Source: Parachryseolinea silvisoli (lineage in GTDB: Bacteria > Bacteroidota > Bacteroidia > Cytophagales > Cyclobacteriaceae). Taken from it: a stretch of DNA of 64,000 nucleotides. The notes under the pieces are model-generated. The model did not search any database. It was not told the origin of the DNA and saw only the letters and a program-made list of their open reading frames with translations. The stretch is from positions 109,825-173,824 of the forward strand of contig NZ_JAIOAO010000009.1 of the NCBI RefSeq assembly GCF_021190955.1, in the 5' to 3' direction. Within the stretch, counting starts at the first letter, position 1, and each line of letters starts with the position of its first letter. Both the position numbers and the translations under genes were made by a program. Below, piece after piece: positions 23,661 through 33,247 of the stretch.

Positions 23661-25346
23661 ATGTATAAACTTTACATTCGAATTTTCCTGGTATGCTTAT
23701 GCTGCTACGCCGCCGCGCATCCCGCGGCCGCCCAAACAACAACCACACCACCCGTTGCAGTCTCAAAAGGCAAACAGGTTGTCTTTGTCAACGGCGGCCA
23801 GTTCGGAAACCTCAGCGGCAACATCCAGGTCTACGATCCCAAGACCAATACCACCAGCAAGCTCGCCGATCTTGATGCCGCCAACTCGGTACAAGATGTG
23901 GAAGCCCTGGGGCGCTACGTGTACATCTCCGCCGATTACTACATCCTCAAATACGACATGGCTACCGGTGCTGAAGTAACACGGCGTTATACCCAGGACA
24001 CCCAGGAGACCGAAGCAGACGGTCAGGGCAAAGAGGCATATGGTGTAAACCACTCGATGACGTTGTATAAAAACTGGCTGATCGTCACCCGTCAGAACAG
24101 CGCAGCGGCGCCCGAAGACGGTTATAACGTTCGCATCTATAACAAACAAGATCTCTCGCTGGTAAAGAAAATACCGGTAAAGACACAAGCTGCCGATGTG
24201 GTTATTGTAGGTGACTCTGCTTTTGTAGCATTAAATGGTGGTTTTCAGGGTAACTCCGGGCAGCTGGCGATTATCGACCTGGTAAACCTGGAAAACAAAG
24301 AAGAATATGATTTTGGCAATGCAGGCACGGGGATCATGCAGATGTTTGCGCAAGACAATGTCCTGTATATACTGGCCCAAAGCAAACTGTTGAAATATTC
24401 TATCAAAGAACACAAACATGAAGCATACGACCTGCCGATCGGACACTCCGACGCCAGCTCATCACCATTCGCGGTCGGCATTATCGACGGCATGTTGTAT
24501 TCTAAATTGATGGATGAATCGTGGAACAAGGGCTTCGGTCGCGTCAACCTGGAAACGGCTACCATTGACAAACTGGACGTTATTGGCATGAGCACCGATC
24601 CTGAGATCGTTGACAATAGCTACTCACTGATGGCATCGGCCTACGACCGCGAAGAAGAACGTTTCTACTTCACCTTTGGACAATGGTGGGGCTGGGGCAT
24701 CGGCCTCATCTACGACAAAGAAGGTAATAAAGTCGGCAGCTTCGAGGGCGTGCAAGACTCGCCCGAGCGTATGGCCATCAGCTATGGGGTAACCAACAGC
24801 TCACCTTACAATGCTGTATTGTTAAAAACGGTTGACGCCCCCCGGGGACTTGGAACGAGCATTACGTTATCGGAATACTTCGGTGACGACGACAACGAGT
24901 CGTTGCGCTATACCATGACTACACCCGACAACTCGGCTACTTCCTGGATCACGCTCAAAGACGGTGTGTTGACCGCCTCGCCGGCAGCCAATGCCAGGCT
25001 GGATACGGTATTGATTACGATCACCGCCAACGACCAGTACTACGACGATCCTGCCGTGCAAAATGTTGAAGTGATCGTACGCGAGAAAGTCATCACGAGC
25101 CTGCCACAAGAACCGTTTGTACAAACGGTTTATCCGAACCCGGTAAAAGATGTATTGAACGTAAAGGTGACAGCCCTGCCGGCGGCCATGTACATCACCG
25201 ATACGCGGGGCAACCGTGTAGCAGAACATGTTATGACCGAGAAGTCCGACGCAACGGTAGATCTGCGCGCGTTGCCCACGGGCCTGTATGTGCTCACCCT
25301 GCGCCAGGGCGCACACGTTGTACGAACGAAGATTGTAAAAGAATAG
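23661..25346 (+). CDS. Secreted beta-propeller (DUF5074/YncE-like) with T9SS sorting domain, in cobalamin operon
   Basis: About 561 residues from ATG 23661; the frame reaches 23613, but only the later start begins with a signal peptide (MYKLYIRIFLVCLCC ... AAHPAAAQ). Residues about 30-385 form a YncE/DUF5074-like beta-propeller: GNIQVYDPKTNTTSKL, ALGRYVYISADYYILKYDMATG, SLVKKIPVKTQAADVVIVGDSAFVALNG. A cadherin-like or BACON-like segment (about 390-480) follows. The end is a type IX secretion sorting domain (VYPNPVKDVLNVKV ... PTGLYVLTLRQGAHVVRTKIVKE). It is the first gene behind the cobalamin riboswitch. By analogy with the propeller BtuG of Bacteroides it may capture corrinoids at the surface, but this one is attached through T9SS rather than a lipid. 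Confidence 0.85.
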   Translation: MYKLYIRIFLVCLCCYAAAHPAAAQTTTTPPVAVSKGKQVVFVNGGQFGNLSGNIQVYDPKTNTTSKLADLDAANSVQDVEALGRYVYISADYYILKYDMATGAEVTRRYTQDTQETEADGQGKEAYGVNHSMTLYKNWLIVTRQNSAAAPEDGYNVRIYNKQDLSLVKKIPVKTQAADVVIVGDSAFVALNGGFQGNSGQLAIIDLVNLENKEEYDFGNAGTGIMQMFAQDNVLYILAQSKLLKYSIKEHKHEAYDLPIGHSDASSSPFAVGIIDGMLYSKLMDESWNKGFGRVNLETATIDKLDVIGMSTDPEIVDNSYSLMASAYDREEERFYFTFGQWWGWGIGLIYDKEGNKVGSFEGVQDSPERMAISYGVTNSSPYNAVLLKTVDAPRGLGTSITLSEYFGDDDNESLRYTMTTPDNSATSWITLKDGVLTASPAANARLDTVLITITANDQYYDDPAVQNVEVIVREKVITSLPQEPFVQTVYPNPVKDVLNVKVTALPAAMYITDTRGNRVAEHVMTEKSDATVDLRALPTGLYVLTLRQGAHVVRTKIVKE

Positions 25347-25376
25347 AAGGCTATGGTGCACCGCATAAAAAGGTGT

Positions 25377-27815
25377 ATGAAAAAAGGGACACTGTGCCTG
25401 GCACTCCTGATGACAACGGTTGTATCAGGCGTACAGGCACAGAGCCCTTATATCAGCCGGGTGTTGGAGTATCGTCCGGCACCCGGTCAGTTTATAAATG
25501 ACGGCGCCTGGGGAACCCCTCACAAAGCGAAGTCGCTTATCGGTAGCCTCAAGGGTGGGATAAGCCTCGGGGGCTATGGTGGTTATATTGTAGTAGGCTT
25601 CGACCATCGCATTGAAAATGATCCCAACAACCCCTATGGTATAGATTTTACCGTATTCGGAAACCCCCTGGCCACCGGCACATTTGTTACCTGGTCAGAA
25701 GCCGGCATCGTGCGCGTGATGCGCGACGACAACGGCAATGGCAAACCCGATGATACCTGGTACGAGCTGGCGGGCAGTGATCATGTCTTTTCATCATCAC
25801 AGCATGGTTATACCATCACCTATACAAATCCCGAGCAACCGGTTGCGGCCCGTGTTCCCTGGGCGGATAACTACGGCCAAACAGGTGCCGTGCTGACCAA
25901 TAAATATCACGCACAACCCTATTATCCTAAACGCGACTCATTTCCCGACATCACCCAACAAGGCATGAGCTTTACCGGTACGCGCATTCGCGCCGCGGTC
26001 GATCGCTCCGATCCGTCCTATATTCAATCATATCGCCGCGGCTTTGGGTACGCCGACAACGCGCTGTCGGGCGCTGGCCCGGTGACAGTTCCGGATAATC
26101 CCTATACACCCGCAGTAGAAGGCGGGGGAGGGGATGCCTTTGATATCGACTGGGCGATCGATGCCGCCGGAAACTCCGTGCACCTTGAGGGCATCGACTT
26201 CATTATGATCTATACCGGCGTCAATGCCGATGCCGGCTGGCTCGGCGAAGTATCGACAGAAATACGCGGCATTGTCGACGTCGCACCAAATGCGGCTATT
26301 ACGGGCGTACTCGATCAGGTACTAAGCACAGACCTGCCTCCCAAGATGGACGTAGATGATATAACTCCAGTGGAAGCCTATGCCTTCTATAAAGGTATTC
26401 CACAAGACGAAGCCGTGGAGATCACCATTACCCCGGCAGCCCTGGCGGAGATAACGGATGGAGTGCTACAGGCGAAAGCCATCGGGTCCATCGCCGTGCG
26501 GGCGACACTACGCCGCAATCCTGCGATCTATGATGAGCGTACTGTGAAGATCGTGGCGCCTGACAATATTGAAATGAGCGATGTACCGCGCAATCTCCGT
26601 CTGAACAACCGTATTCCATTGTCCGCGCAAGTGCTGGATCAGCATGGAGATGTGTTGGACGGCATACCCCTGACGTGGCGTAGTACAGCACCCGACATAC
26701 TGAACATCGTCCAGGACGAAGGGTATTGGTATGCAGAGGGCCATGCGATCGGCACGAGCTGGCTAGTGGTCGGGACCGAAAGTAAGCGCCACCTAAAAGA
26801 CAGCATCCTGGTAACCGTGGCGCCCGAAGCATCCACACGGGAAGTATACCTGACTATAAAAGATGCGCAAGGCAATATTGTTCCGCGCCGGCGTGTCACC
26901 GTCAGGGGCTTTAATCTGACCCCGTACGTAGATCGCCCCGGGCAGCGTTATGACATCGACCAGGTAGCGGATATTACCGCCGCCCATGCCATCGCTACCC
27001 TGTTTGCCAACGACGCCTTTGTCAGTGACCTTCGCTTCCGCGATGACGGCCCGGGCGACGGCAAACTATACCTGTGGCGTGTGCCGAAAGCCGAAGGCGC
27101 GTCTACGACGTATGGCTACGGCTTTGGTGGCACCACCGCCGAAACAATGTCCCGGGCGTGGCTTGTCAAGATAAACCAATACACATACTGTAATAGTCTG
27201 CACACGCTGCGCCTGCGTGATGGCGACGAGATCGTGGTGTATCATATTGACAATATCGCACAGCCCTGGGAGATGACACAGATGACCATCGATAAAGACA
27301 CGATCACGATTCAGGAGTCCGCGACGATACGCGTCGCCTGGTCGCAGCATAGCATCGATGCGCAACGCCAGGTTGCCACGCTCGCTTCGGATGCGGTGCA
27401 GGGGAAAACGGTAGTGGTAAATGGACAACCGGCAGTACAAAATGGAGCCGCCGTTAGTACCGATGAGTTGGGCAACGCCACACTGACTTTCCTGAATACC
27501 GGTCGTCAGCGCATCAGCGTGAGTAATGCATCGCTTGACCTTTGGGTACGCGGCGATGCGCCCGTGGGCATTCCGGAAGAGTATGCGAAGACCCTATATG
27601 TCTGGCCTAATCCAGTCGTTGATCAGATTACCATCACGGGGCTACCTCCGGGGCAACCTGCAACCTGGAGTATACGCGACGTGAGTGGCCGCGTGCTGCA
27701 ACAAGGAATCATGGAAGGAGAAAATATACCAGTCGGAAACCTGCCGGCCGGTATATACGTGCTGACACTTGCGCAAGGCAACAACGTGCATCACCATAAA
27801 GTCGCAAAGCAATGA
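25377..27815 (+). CDS. T9SS-exported surface protein with Ig-like and transcobalamin-like (DUF4430-type) domains
   Basis: About 812 residues from ATG 25377 (the frame opens at 25353). Signal peptide, then a large N-terminal domain (about 25-300: SPYISRVLEYRPAPGQFIND ... GFDHRIENDPNNPYGIDFTVFGN) like cell-surface proteins of Bacteroides btu loci. Next come Ig-like repeats (about 310-480). A segment of about 140 residues follows (about 485-625: VYLTIKDAQGNIVPRRRVTV ... HAIATLFANDAFVSDL ... SRAWLVKINQY ... LRLRDGDEIVVYHID). It resembles DUF4430, the transcobalamin C-terminal-like domain. The C-terminus is a T9SS sorting domain (VWPNPVVDQITI ... NLPAGIYVLTLAQG). Its stop overlaps the receptor start (ATGA). 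A corrinoid-binding surface role is inferred. Confidence 0.8.
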   Translation: MKKGTLCLALLMTTVVSGVQAQSPYISRVLEYRPAPGQFINDGAWGTPHKAKSLIGSLKGGISLGGYGGYIVVGFDHRIENDPNNPYGIDFTVFGNPLATGTFVTWSEAGIVRVMRDDNGNGKPDDTWYELAGSDHVFSSSQHGYTITYTNPEQPVAARVPWADNYGQTGAVLTNKYHAQPYYPKRDSFPDITQQGMSFTGTRIRAAVDRSDPSYIQSYRRGFGYADNALSGAGPVTVPDNPYTPAVEGGGGDAFDIDWAIDAAGNSVHLEGIDFIMIYTGVNADAGWLGEVSTEIRGIVDVAPNAAITGVLDQVLSTDLPPKMDVDDITPVEAYAFYKGIPQDEAVEITITPAALAEITDGVLQAKAIGSIAVRATLRRNPAIYDERTVKIVAPDNIEMSDVPRNLRLNNRIPLSAQVLDQHGDVLDGIPLTWRSTAPDILNIVQDEGYWYAEGHAIGTSWLVVGTESKRHLKDSILVTVAPEASTREVYLTIKDAQGNIVPRRRVTVRGFNLTPYVDRPGQRYDIDQVADITAAHAIATLFANDAFVSDLRFRDDGPGDGKLYLWRVPKAEGASTTYGYGFGGTTAETMSRAWLVKINQYTYCNSLHTLRLRDGDEIVVYHIDNIAQPWEMTQMTIDKDTITIQESATIRVAWSQHSIDAQRQVATLASDAVQGKTVVVNGQPAVQNGAAVSTDELGNATLTFLNTGRQRISVSNASLDLWVRGDAPVGIPEEYAKTLYVWPNPVVDQITITGLPPGQPATWSIRDVSGRVLQQGIMEGENIPVGNLPAGIYVLTLAQGNNVHHHKVAKQ

Positions 27816-29803
27816 AGAAACTGACGGGAGCATTGTTGTTGGGGCTATACGCCCCGACTTCTTTGGCGCAGATTGCAGACTCGGTTGTCTTGCAAGAGGT
27901 GACGATCCTGGACCGACGGCTGTTCGACAAAGAGAATGCCGGCTCCAAAGAGACGCATGTCGACTCCGTGATTTTGTCCGAGCATCAGAACCATACGCTC
28001 TCAGAAGTATTGGCGCAAACCACGCCCATATTTATCAAATCCTACGGACGCGGCTCCATGGCAACCGCCTCATTCCGCGGCACCGCGCCGTCGCATACCC
28101 AGGTGCTGTGGAACGGCATGAGCGTCAACTCGCCGATGTTGGGCATGGTCGACTTCTCGCTCATACCCGTGTACTTCATGGACGAGCTCACGCTAAAGCA
28201 CGGTGTCGCCTCGACGGAAGACATCAGCGGCGCCCTGGGCGGCAGTATCTCCATGAACAACAGGCCTGACTGGAGCAATACGCTTAGCGGCAACGTGGTC
28301 ATCGGCGGCGGCAGTTTCTCCACAACAGAGGACTTTGCACAGATCAACGTCGGCACGTCCCGCTTCCAATCCAAAACAAGGGCCTACTATACCTATTCAA
28401 AAAATGATTTCCCGTTCCTGAATAATGGCGTAGGTGACATTGACCCTGTCACCGGTACCGTACAATACACGCGTCAGCGCAACGAGCACGCGTCTTACCG
28501 TATGTACAGCGTCATGCAGGAGCTCTACGGCAAGGTGACTGATCGCGACATCCTCTCACTCAAGGGCTGGGCGCATATTTCCAATCGCAGCTTGCCCCGT
28601 CTCAATACGTTCGAAGGCGCTGATAATGCCAATATCAACGAGCTGGAGGATCGCTCGTACCGGTTCATCGCCTCGTGGGATCACCTGTATGCCCAAGGAT
28701 CTATTACCGCCGGGGCGGGGGGTAACATCCAGCATCTCGACTATTACCTGCGCAACTATGTAAACGGCCAGGGCATGATCCCTGCCGTATACTCCGTCAG
28801 TAAAGCCGTCAGCCTGATCAACCACGTGCAGTGGATGCACGACCTCTCTGCCAAATCTTCCTTCCGCGTGCGTGTAAACTTCAATCATCACGACGTTATG
28901 TCGGCGGACTCGGTAAAGAAAACCGGCTATGCCAAGGCCCGGGATGAGATCTTATTTTACGCCGGCTATTACCAACAGCTGGGTGATCGCGTAAACGTGC
29001 GGTTGTCCGTACGGCAAGATCACGTCGACGACCGCTTCATTCCCATCATCCCCTCCGCGGGCATCGATATCAAGCTGCTACGGGAGCACAAGGTCTACCT
29101 CAAGGCAGGTATCACGCGTAACTACCACGTGCCAACGCTCAACGACTTGTATTGGCAGCCGGGCGGCAATCCGTCGCTGCGGCCAGAGCAAGGCCTGCAG
29201 GAGGAAGCAACGCTCGCATGGGCACAGGGTATTAGAAAGCTCGTCGTTGAAACACAATTAACGGGTTATTACGCCGACATCACAGACTGGATCTTATGGG
29301 TACCAACCTTTCGACAGAACTGGGAGCCGCATAATGTAAAACGCGTTATCTCCCGGGGCCTGGAAGTAGCGGTAAAAGTAAAAGGCAAGATTGGCCCCAT
29401 AGACGTAACGATAAACAGCAACTATGCCCTGACGCGCTCACTAAACTACGGCGATAAAAGAACCTGGGGCGATGAGTCATACGGTAAACAGTTGGTATAC
29501 ATTCCCGTGCACTCGGGTAACTTGTTTGCCAGCGCCACCTGGAAACACTATACGCTCACCTATCAATACAACTCCTACAGCACACGCTTCACCACTACCA
29601 GCAACGATCTTTCCGAGCGCGACTACCTGTATCCTTATTTTATGAGCAATGTCTTTCTTTCCCGTAAGGTGGACTGGAAACGGTTTTCGCTGGAGCCCCA
29701 GGTGAAAGTATACAATCTTTTAAACGAGCGATACCGGTCGGTGTTGGGGCGGCCCATGCCGCGGCGTTACTACATGGTGTTACTTATATTCCGCTTCAAA
29801 TGA
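27812..29803 (+). CDS. BtuB-like TonB-dependent receptor (probable cobalamin receptor)
   Basis: 663 residues. Signal peptide ([20 protein letters not shown]) followed directly by the plug (about 25-150: [62 protein letters not shown]), with no carboxypeptidase-like extension. The barrel runs to LIFRFK at the C-terminus. Size (about 660) and architecture match BtuB rather than SusC. Coupling to the preceding and following genes through ATGA overlaps, and the upstream riboswitch, make cobalamin the likely substrate. I leave out the gene symbol because substrate assignment is by context. Confidence 0.88.
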   Translation: MKKLTGALLLGLYAPTSLAQIADSVVLQEVTILDRRLFDKENAGSKETHVDSVILSEHQNHTLSEVLAQTTPIFIKSYGRGSMATASFRGTAPSHTQVLWNGMSVNSPMLGMVDFSLIPVYFMDELTLKHGVASTEDISGALGGSISMNNRPDWSNTLSGNVVIGGGSFSTTEDFAQINVGTSRFQSKTRAYYTYSKNDFPFLNNGVGDIDPVTGTVQYTRQRNEHASYRMYSVMQELYGKVTDRDILSLKGWAHISNRSLPRLNTFEGADNANINELEDRSYRFIASWDHLYAQGSITAGAGGNIQHLDYYLRNYVNGQGMIPAVYSVSKAVSLINHVQWMHDLSAKSSFRVRVNFNHHDVMSADSVKKTGYAKARDEILFYAGYYQQLGDRVNVRLSVRQDHVDDRFIPIIPSAGIDIKLLREHKVYLKAGITRNYHVPTLNDLYWQPGGNPSLRPEQGLQEEATLAWAQGIRKLVVETQLTGYYADITDWILWVPTFRQNWEPHNVKRVISRGLEVAVKVKGKIGPIDVTINSNYALTRSLNYGDKRTWGDESYGKQLVYIPVHSGNLFASATWKHYTLTYQYNSYSTRFTTTSNDLSERDYLYPYFMSNVFLSRKVDWKRFSLEPQVKVYNLLNERYRSVLGRPMPRRYYMVLLIFRFK

Positions 29804-30900
29804 CCCGCCTCATCCACCCGATCTATACATGGCTCATTCTGCTCGCGTTGCTGGCAGGCTGTATGAACGATGACCTGTGGGTAAAACGACATAGACCCGA
29901 GCCCGCGGGTGAAGGGCGGGGGCTGTTCATTACGAACGAAGGCAACTTCATGTACGGCAATGCATCGCTGTCCTATTATAATATAGACACACACGAGATT
30001 CAGGAAGACGTGTTCTTCCCTGCCAGCGGCCTGCCCCTGGGGGATGTTGCGCAGTCGATGGTGATCCGCGATAGCCTAGGCTACATTGTGGTAAACAACA
30101 GCGGCAAGATCTATGTCATCAACGTCAACACCTTCGCGCCGGTGGGTAAGATCACCGACCTTACCTCGCCGCGCTACATCCATTTCATTAACGACGAGAA
30201 GGCGTATGTCACGGATCTTTATGCCAAGGCCATTGCCATCATCAACCCCCGCACGTTTTCTGTTACCGGCCACATTGAGGTAAACAACCACGACCGCAAA
30301 TTCTACCAACACCCCACCGAGCAGATGGTAGCCTACGGCCAATACGTATTTACCAACTGTTGGTCGTACGACAACCAAATCCTGGTGATCGATACGCATA
30401 CCGATGCCGTGGTAGACTCCATCGAAGTGTTGTTACAGCCCACCAGTCTCATCCTCGACAAGAACAACAAGATCTGGACCGTGACCGATGGTGGCTATCC
30501 CGGCAGTCCCTATGGCTATGAAGCCCCGGGGCTGATCCGCATCGATGCTGTCACGCGCACGGTGGAGCAAGTGTTCCGCTTTGCCCTGGGGGACTCGCCC
30601 TCCGAGCTTTGTTTAAACGGCACGCGCGATACACTTTATTTTATCAACCGCCACATCTGGAAGATGCCCGTAGATGACACCCGTTTTCCGACGGAGCCTT
30701 TCATCACCAGTACGTATCAGTCGGGTTTTAGCGGTGGTTTTTATGGATTAACGGTAGACCCTGTAACATCAGAAGTCTATGTAGCCGACGCCATCGACTA
30801 TGTGCAGCCGGGTATTATATACCGCTATACTCCCCGAGCGATACCGGTGGACACCTTCAAGGTGGGTATTATTCCCGGTGCCTTTTGCTTCAAACCGTAG
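29800..30900 (+). CDS. BtuG-like surface lipoprotein (YncE/DUF5074 beta-propeller)
   Basis: 366 residues. The signal ends ALLAGC (lipobox) followed by MNDD, acidic residues that suit surface export. The rest is a seven-blade-type propeller: [117 protein letters not shown]. BtuG of Bacteroides is a lipid-anchored propeller that binds cobalamin on top of BtuB; this gene overlaps the BtuB-like gene by ATGA and is the last of the riboswitch operon. It is therefore the likely capping binder, with the T9SS propeller at the operon front as a second one. Confidence 0.85.
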   Translation: MTRLIHPIYTWLILLALLAGCMNDDLWVKRHRPEPAGEGRGLFITNEGNFMYGNASLSYYNIDTHEIQEDVFFPASGLPLGDVAQSMVIRDSLGYIVVNNSGKIYVINVNTFAPVGKITDLTSPRYIHFINDEKAYVTDLYAKAIAIINPRTFSVTGHIEVNNHDRKFYQHPTEQMVAYGQYVFTNCWSYDNQILVIDTHTDAVVDSIEVLLQPTSLILDKNNKIWTVTDGGYPGSPYGYEAPGLIRIDAVTRTVEQVFRFALGDSPSELCLNGTRDTLYFINRHIWKMPVDDTRFPTEPFITSTYQSGFSGGFYGLTVDPVTSEVYVADAIDYVQPGIIYRYTPRAIPVDTFKVGIIPGAFCFKP

Positions 30901-31156
30901 AAAATGTAACTATTCGTGCTACCGTACAATATATTATAGGGTTGGTACATGTATTCGCCATCTTTATTTAATAACTTCCCTCACCTTACCTACTGAACGT
31001 TGCCCCGGAGACGTCCTACTGTTATCCCACGACCTGGGGTACGGTGCTCCAGACGCCGACCTTTATCCTTACCGTATCCAACAGGCTTCACACGATTGCG
31101 GCAAAATATTGTCCATACGCCGTAGGATTTGTGAACCCAAAAGCGATTCCTTTGCG

Positions 31157-31172
31157 TTAACAAATTTGTTAA
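31157..31172. promoter_or_regulatory. 16-bp palindromic operator upstream of tetR
   Basis: TTAACAAATTTGTTAA is a perfect 16-bp palindrome ending 17 bp before the GTG start of the TetR gene; a third CAAATT half-repeat follows at 31174-31179. Size and place fit a TetR-family autoregulatory site. The other 270 nt between the BtuG-like gene and this site show no gene. Confidence 0.6.
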
Positions 31173-31189
31173 ACAAATTCGATAAGGTC

Positions 31190-31813
31190 GTGAGTGTCCG
31201 CGAGCAACAACAAACCGAGGCCCTGATAAAAGAGAAAGCACGCGTGCTTTTCTTTCAGAAAGGGTTCCTCAATGCGACCACCCAGGAGATCGCAGACGAA
31301 GCCGGTGTGAACCGCGCACTGATACACTATTACTTTCGGTCACGCGAGCAATTGCTCGACACATTGTTAGAGGAAGTGGTGACGGAGAAGCGCGAGCGGG
31401 TGCGCGCCATCTTTTCCAGCGACAGGCCGTTCCGGCATAAGATTGCACTGTACATAGAGAAGGTGATCGACGTCGGCATGGCCTATCCCTACCTGGAGAA
31501 CTTCATCATCTCTGAAACGGCCCGGGATCCCGAGAAGACCAAGATCTTCTGCAGCAAAGACAAGCAGCGCTCCGCGGTCCTGATTCGCCAGCAGTTACAG
31601 GAAGAGATTGACGCCGGCCGCATGCAGCCCATTCCGACCGAGCACTTTATGGTTAACCTGGTATCGATGTGTAACTACCCGCTATTGGCTAAAAACGTAT
31701 TGCAAAGTGTCCACGGCATGAGCGATACAACGTATCGTAAATTCCTCCAGGAACGGAAACGTATGATTTACTGCACCATATTCAACGAGGAGATGCCCGA
31801 GGGCATTTCCTGA
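31190..31813 (+). CDS. TetR/AcrR family transcriptional regulator
   Basis: About 207 residues from GTG 31190. The open frame extends back to 30800, but that part overlaps the preceding gene and lacks TetR similarity, and the operator lies just upstream of 31190. The N-terminal helix-turn-helix is EIADEAGVNRALIHYYFRSREQLLDTLL (about residues 28-55), classic TetR; the C-terminal ligand domain is all-helical (about 60-205). It is followed after 57 nt by tolC-, MFP- and RND-type genes with no promoter visible between, so it is probably the first gene and the repressor of the efflux operon. Confidence 0.9.
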   Translation: MSVREQQQTEALIKEKARVLFFQKGFLNATTQEIADEAGVNRALIHYYFRSREQLLDTLLEEVVTEKRERVRAIFSSDRPFRHKIALYIEKVIDVGMAYPYLENFIISETARDPEKTKIFCSKDKQRSAVLIRQQLQEEIDAGRMQPIPTEHFMVNLVSMCNYPLLAKNVLQSVHGMSDTTYRKFLQERKRMIYCTIFNEEMPEGIS

Positions 31814-31870
31814 TGAAGCGCACACACTCACCTACTTATATACTTACTTCTGAAGAACTATTTAATTTTT

Positions 31871-33226
31871 ATGCGACTATCCAAAAGAGAAAAAAGACCA
31901 CTAACCTTGATACTGTTATTGGTACTGCTCGCGCCCGGTATACTCTTCGCTCAGGAGCAACCGCAACAGCAAGCAGTCTCCGACAGCCTTCTGCAGGAAG
32001 CTACCCTGGAGAAGATTGTGCAGTATGCTCTGGATCATCAACCGATGGTGAAACAGGCTCAGGCCGATCAGGAAATTGTAGAAGCCACCATCGACGGCAA
32101 ACTGGCCGACTGGTTTCCGCAAATCAACTTTGTCTATAATTATCAGCACAATGTCGACCTGCCCGTAAACGTTATTGGCGGCAATGAGATCCGGCTGGGT
32201 GTAGACAACACATCTTCGCTACAGCTCACCGCCACGCAAACCCTGTTCAACCGCGACGTACTCCTGGCCAGCCGCACCGCGAACAAAGTGCGCATCCAGG
32301 CCGAGCAGCAGCTTGGCGCCACCAAGATCGACGTAGTGGTAAATGTATCGAAGGCCTTTTACGACGTACTGGCTACTACGCAACAGATCAAGATCGGACA
32401 GGAAGACATCATTCGTCTGGAGCGTAGCCTCAAAGATGCGCAAGCGCAATACAATGCGGGTGTGGTCGATAAGACCGACTACAAACGCGCGCAGATTCAG
32501 TTGACAAACGGCAAGGCTACACTCAAAGCCAACCAGGAAGCACTGAAATACAAGCTCGACTACCTGCGTACCCTCATGGGTTACCCGCCGCATGGTACCC
32601 TGAACATCCAATACGACACCCTGGCCATGGAAGGCGAGATTACGTTGGATACGGTACAGGCGTTGAGCTACAGCCAGCACATCGATTACAAACTGTTGTT
32701 CACCCAGCGCGAGCTGCAGAAGGCCAACCTGAAATACGCCTGGTGGGCATTCTTCCCGACGCTTAATGCGTTCGGTGCGTATATCGCAAACTATCAGAAT
32801 AACGACTTCAACGAGCTGTACTCGCAACGCTTTCCGAACTCATACTTCGGCGCCACGCTGACACTCCCGATCTTCCAGGGCGGTAAACGCAATGCCCGCA
32901 TCCGCGAGCAACGCTGGACACTCAAGAAGCTCGACTGGAACATGGTGAACCTGGAAAATAACCTGACGACCGAATACTCACGTGCGCTGGCCTCTTATAA
33001 GAGCAGCTTGTCCACGTACCTGGCGCTGAAAGAAAACGTGGTGCTGGCCGAAGAAGTATACAGCGTCATCCAGTTGCAGTACCGCAGCGGTATCCGCCCG
33101 TACCTGGACGTGACGATTGCTGAAACCGATCTGCGTAGCGTGCGCATCAACTACTTCAACGCCTTGTACCAGGTGCTGGCCGCCAAAATCGACGTACAAC
33201 GTGCGCTGGGACAAATCAATTACTAA
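31871..33226 (+). CDS. TolC-family outer-membrane efflux protein
   Basis: 451 residues with signal peptide (ILLLVLLAPGILFAQ). Two repeats of the OEP fold are visible, with long helices (VKQAQADQEIVEATIDGKLADWFPQINFVYNY and IKIGQEDIIRLERSLKDAQAQYNAGVVDKTDYKRAQIQL; later IREQRWTLKKLDWNMVNLENNLTTEYSRALASYKSSL). The usual GxR/K-x-Y-L motif (YRSGIRPYLDVTIAE) near the end is characteristic. It forms the trimeric channel for the RND pump encoded downstream. Confidence 0.95.
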   Translation: MRLSKREKRPLTLILLLVLLAPGILFAQEQPQQQAVSDSLLQEATLEKIVQYALDHQPMVKQAQADQEIVEATIDGKLADWFPQINFVYNYQHNVDLPVNVIGGNEIRLGVDNTSSLQLTATQTLFNRDVLLASRTANKVRIQAEQQLGATKIDVVVNVSKAFYDVLATTQQIKIGQEDIIRLERSLKDAQAQYNAGVVDKTDYKRAQIQLTNGKATLKANQEALKYKLDYLRTLMGYPPHGTLNIQYDTLAMEGEITLDTVQALSYSQHIDYKLLFTQRELQKANLKYAWWAFFPTLNAFGAYIANYQNNDFNELYSQRFPNSYFGATLTLPIFQGGKRNARIREQRWTLKKLDWNMVNLENNLTTEYSRALASYKSSLSTYLALKENVVLAEEVYSVIQLQYRSGIRPYLDVTIAETDLRSVRINYFNALYQVLAAKIDVQRALGQINY

Positions 33227-33247
33227 TTAAAATTCTCAAACATCTAT

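Noticed and set aside
30800..31189. N-terminal extension of the TetR frame
   Set aside because: It overlaps the preceding BtuG-like gene, has no TetR similarity, and the palindromic operator lies within it.
31813..32139. 108-residue frame starting at the TetR stop
   Set aside because: It overlaps the signal peptide and start of the TolC-family gene in another frame, with low-complexity Thr/Gly/Ser composition.
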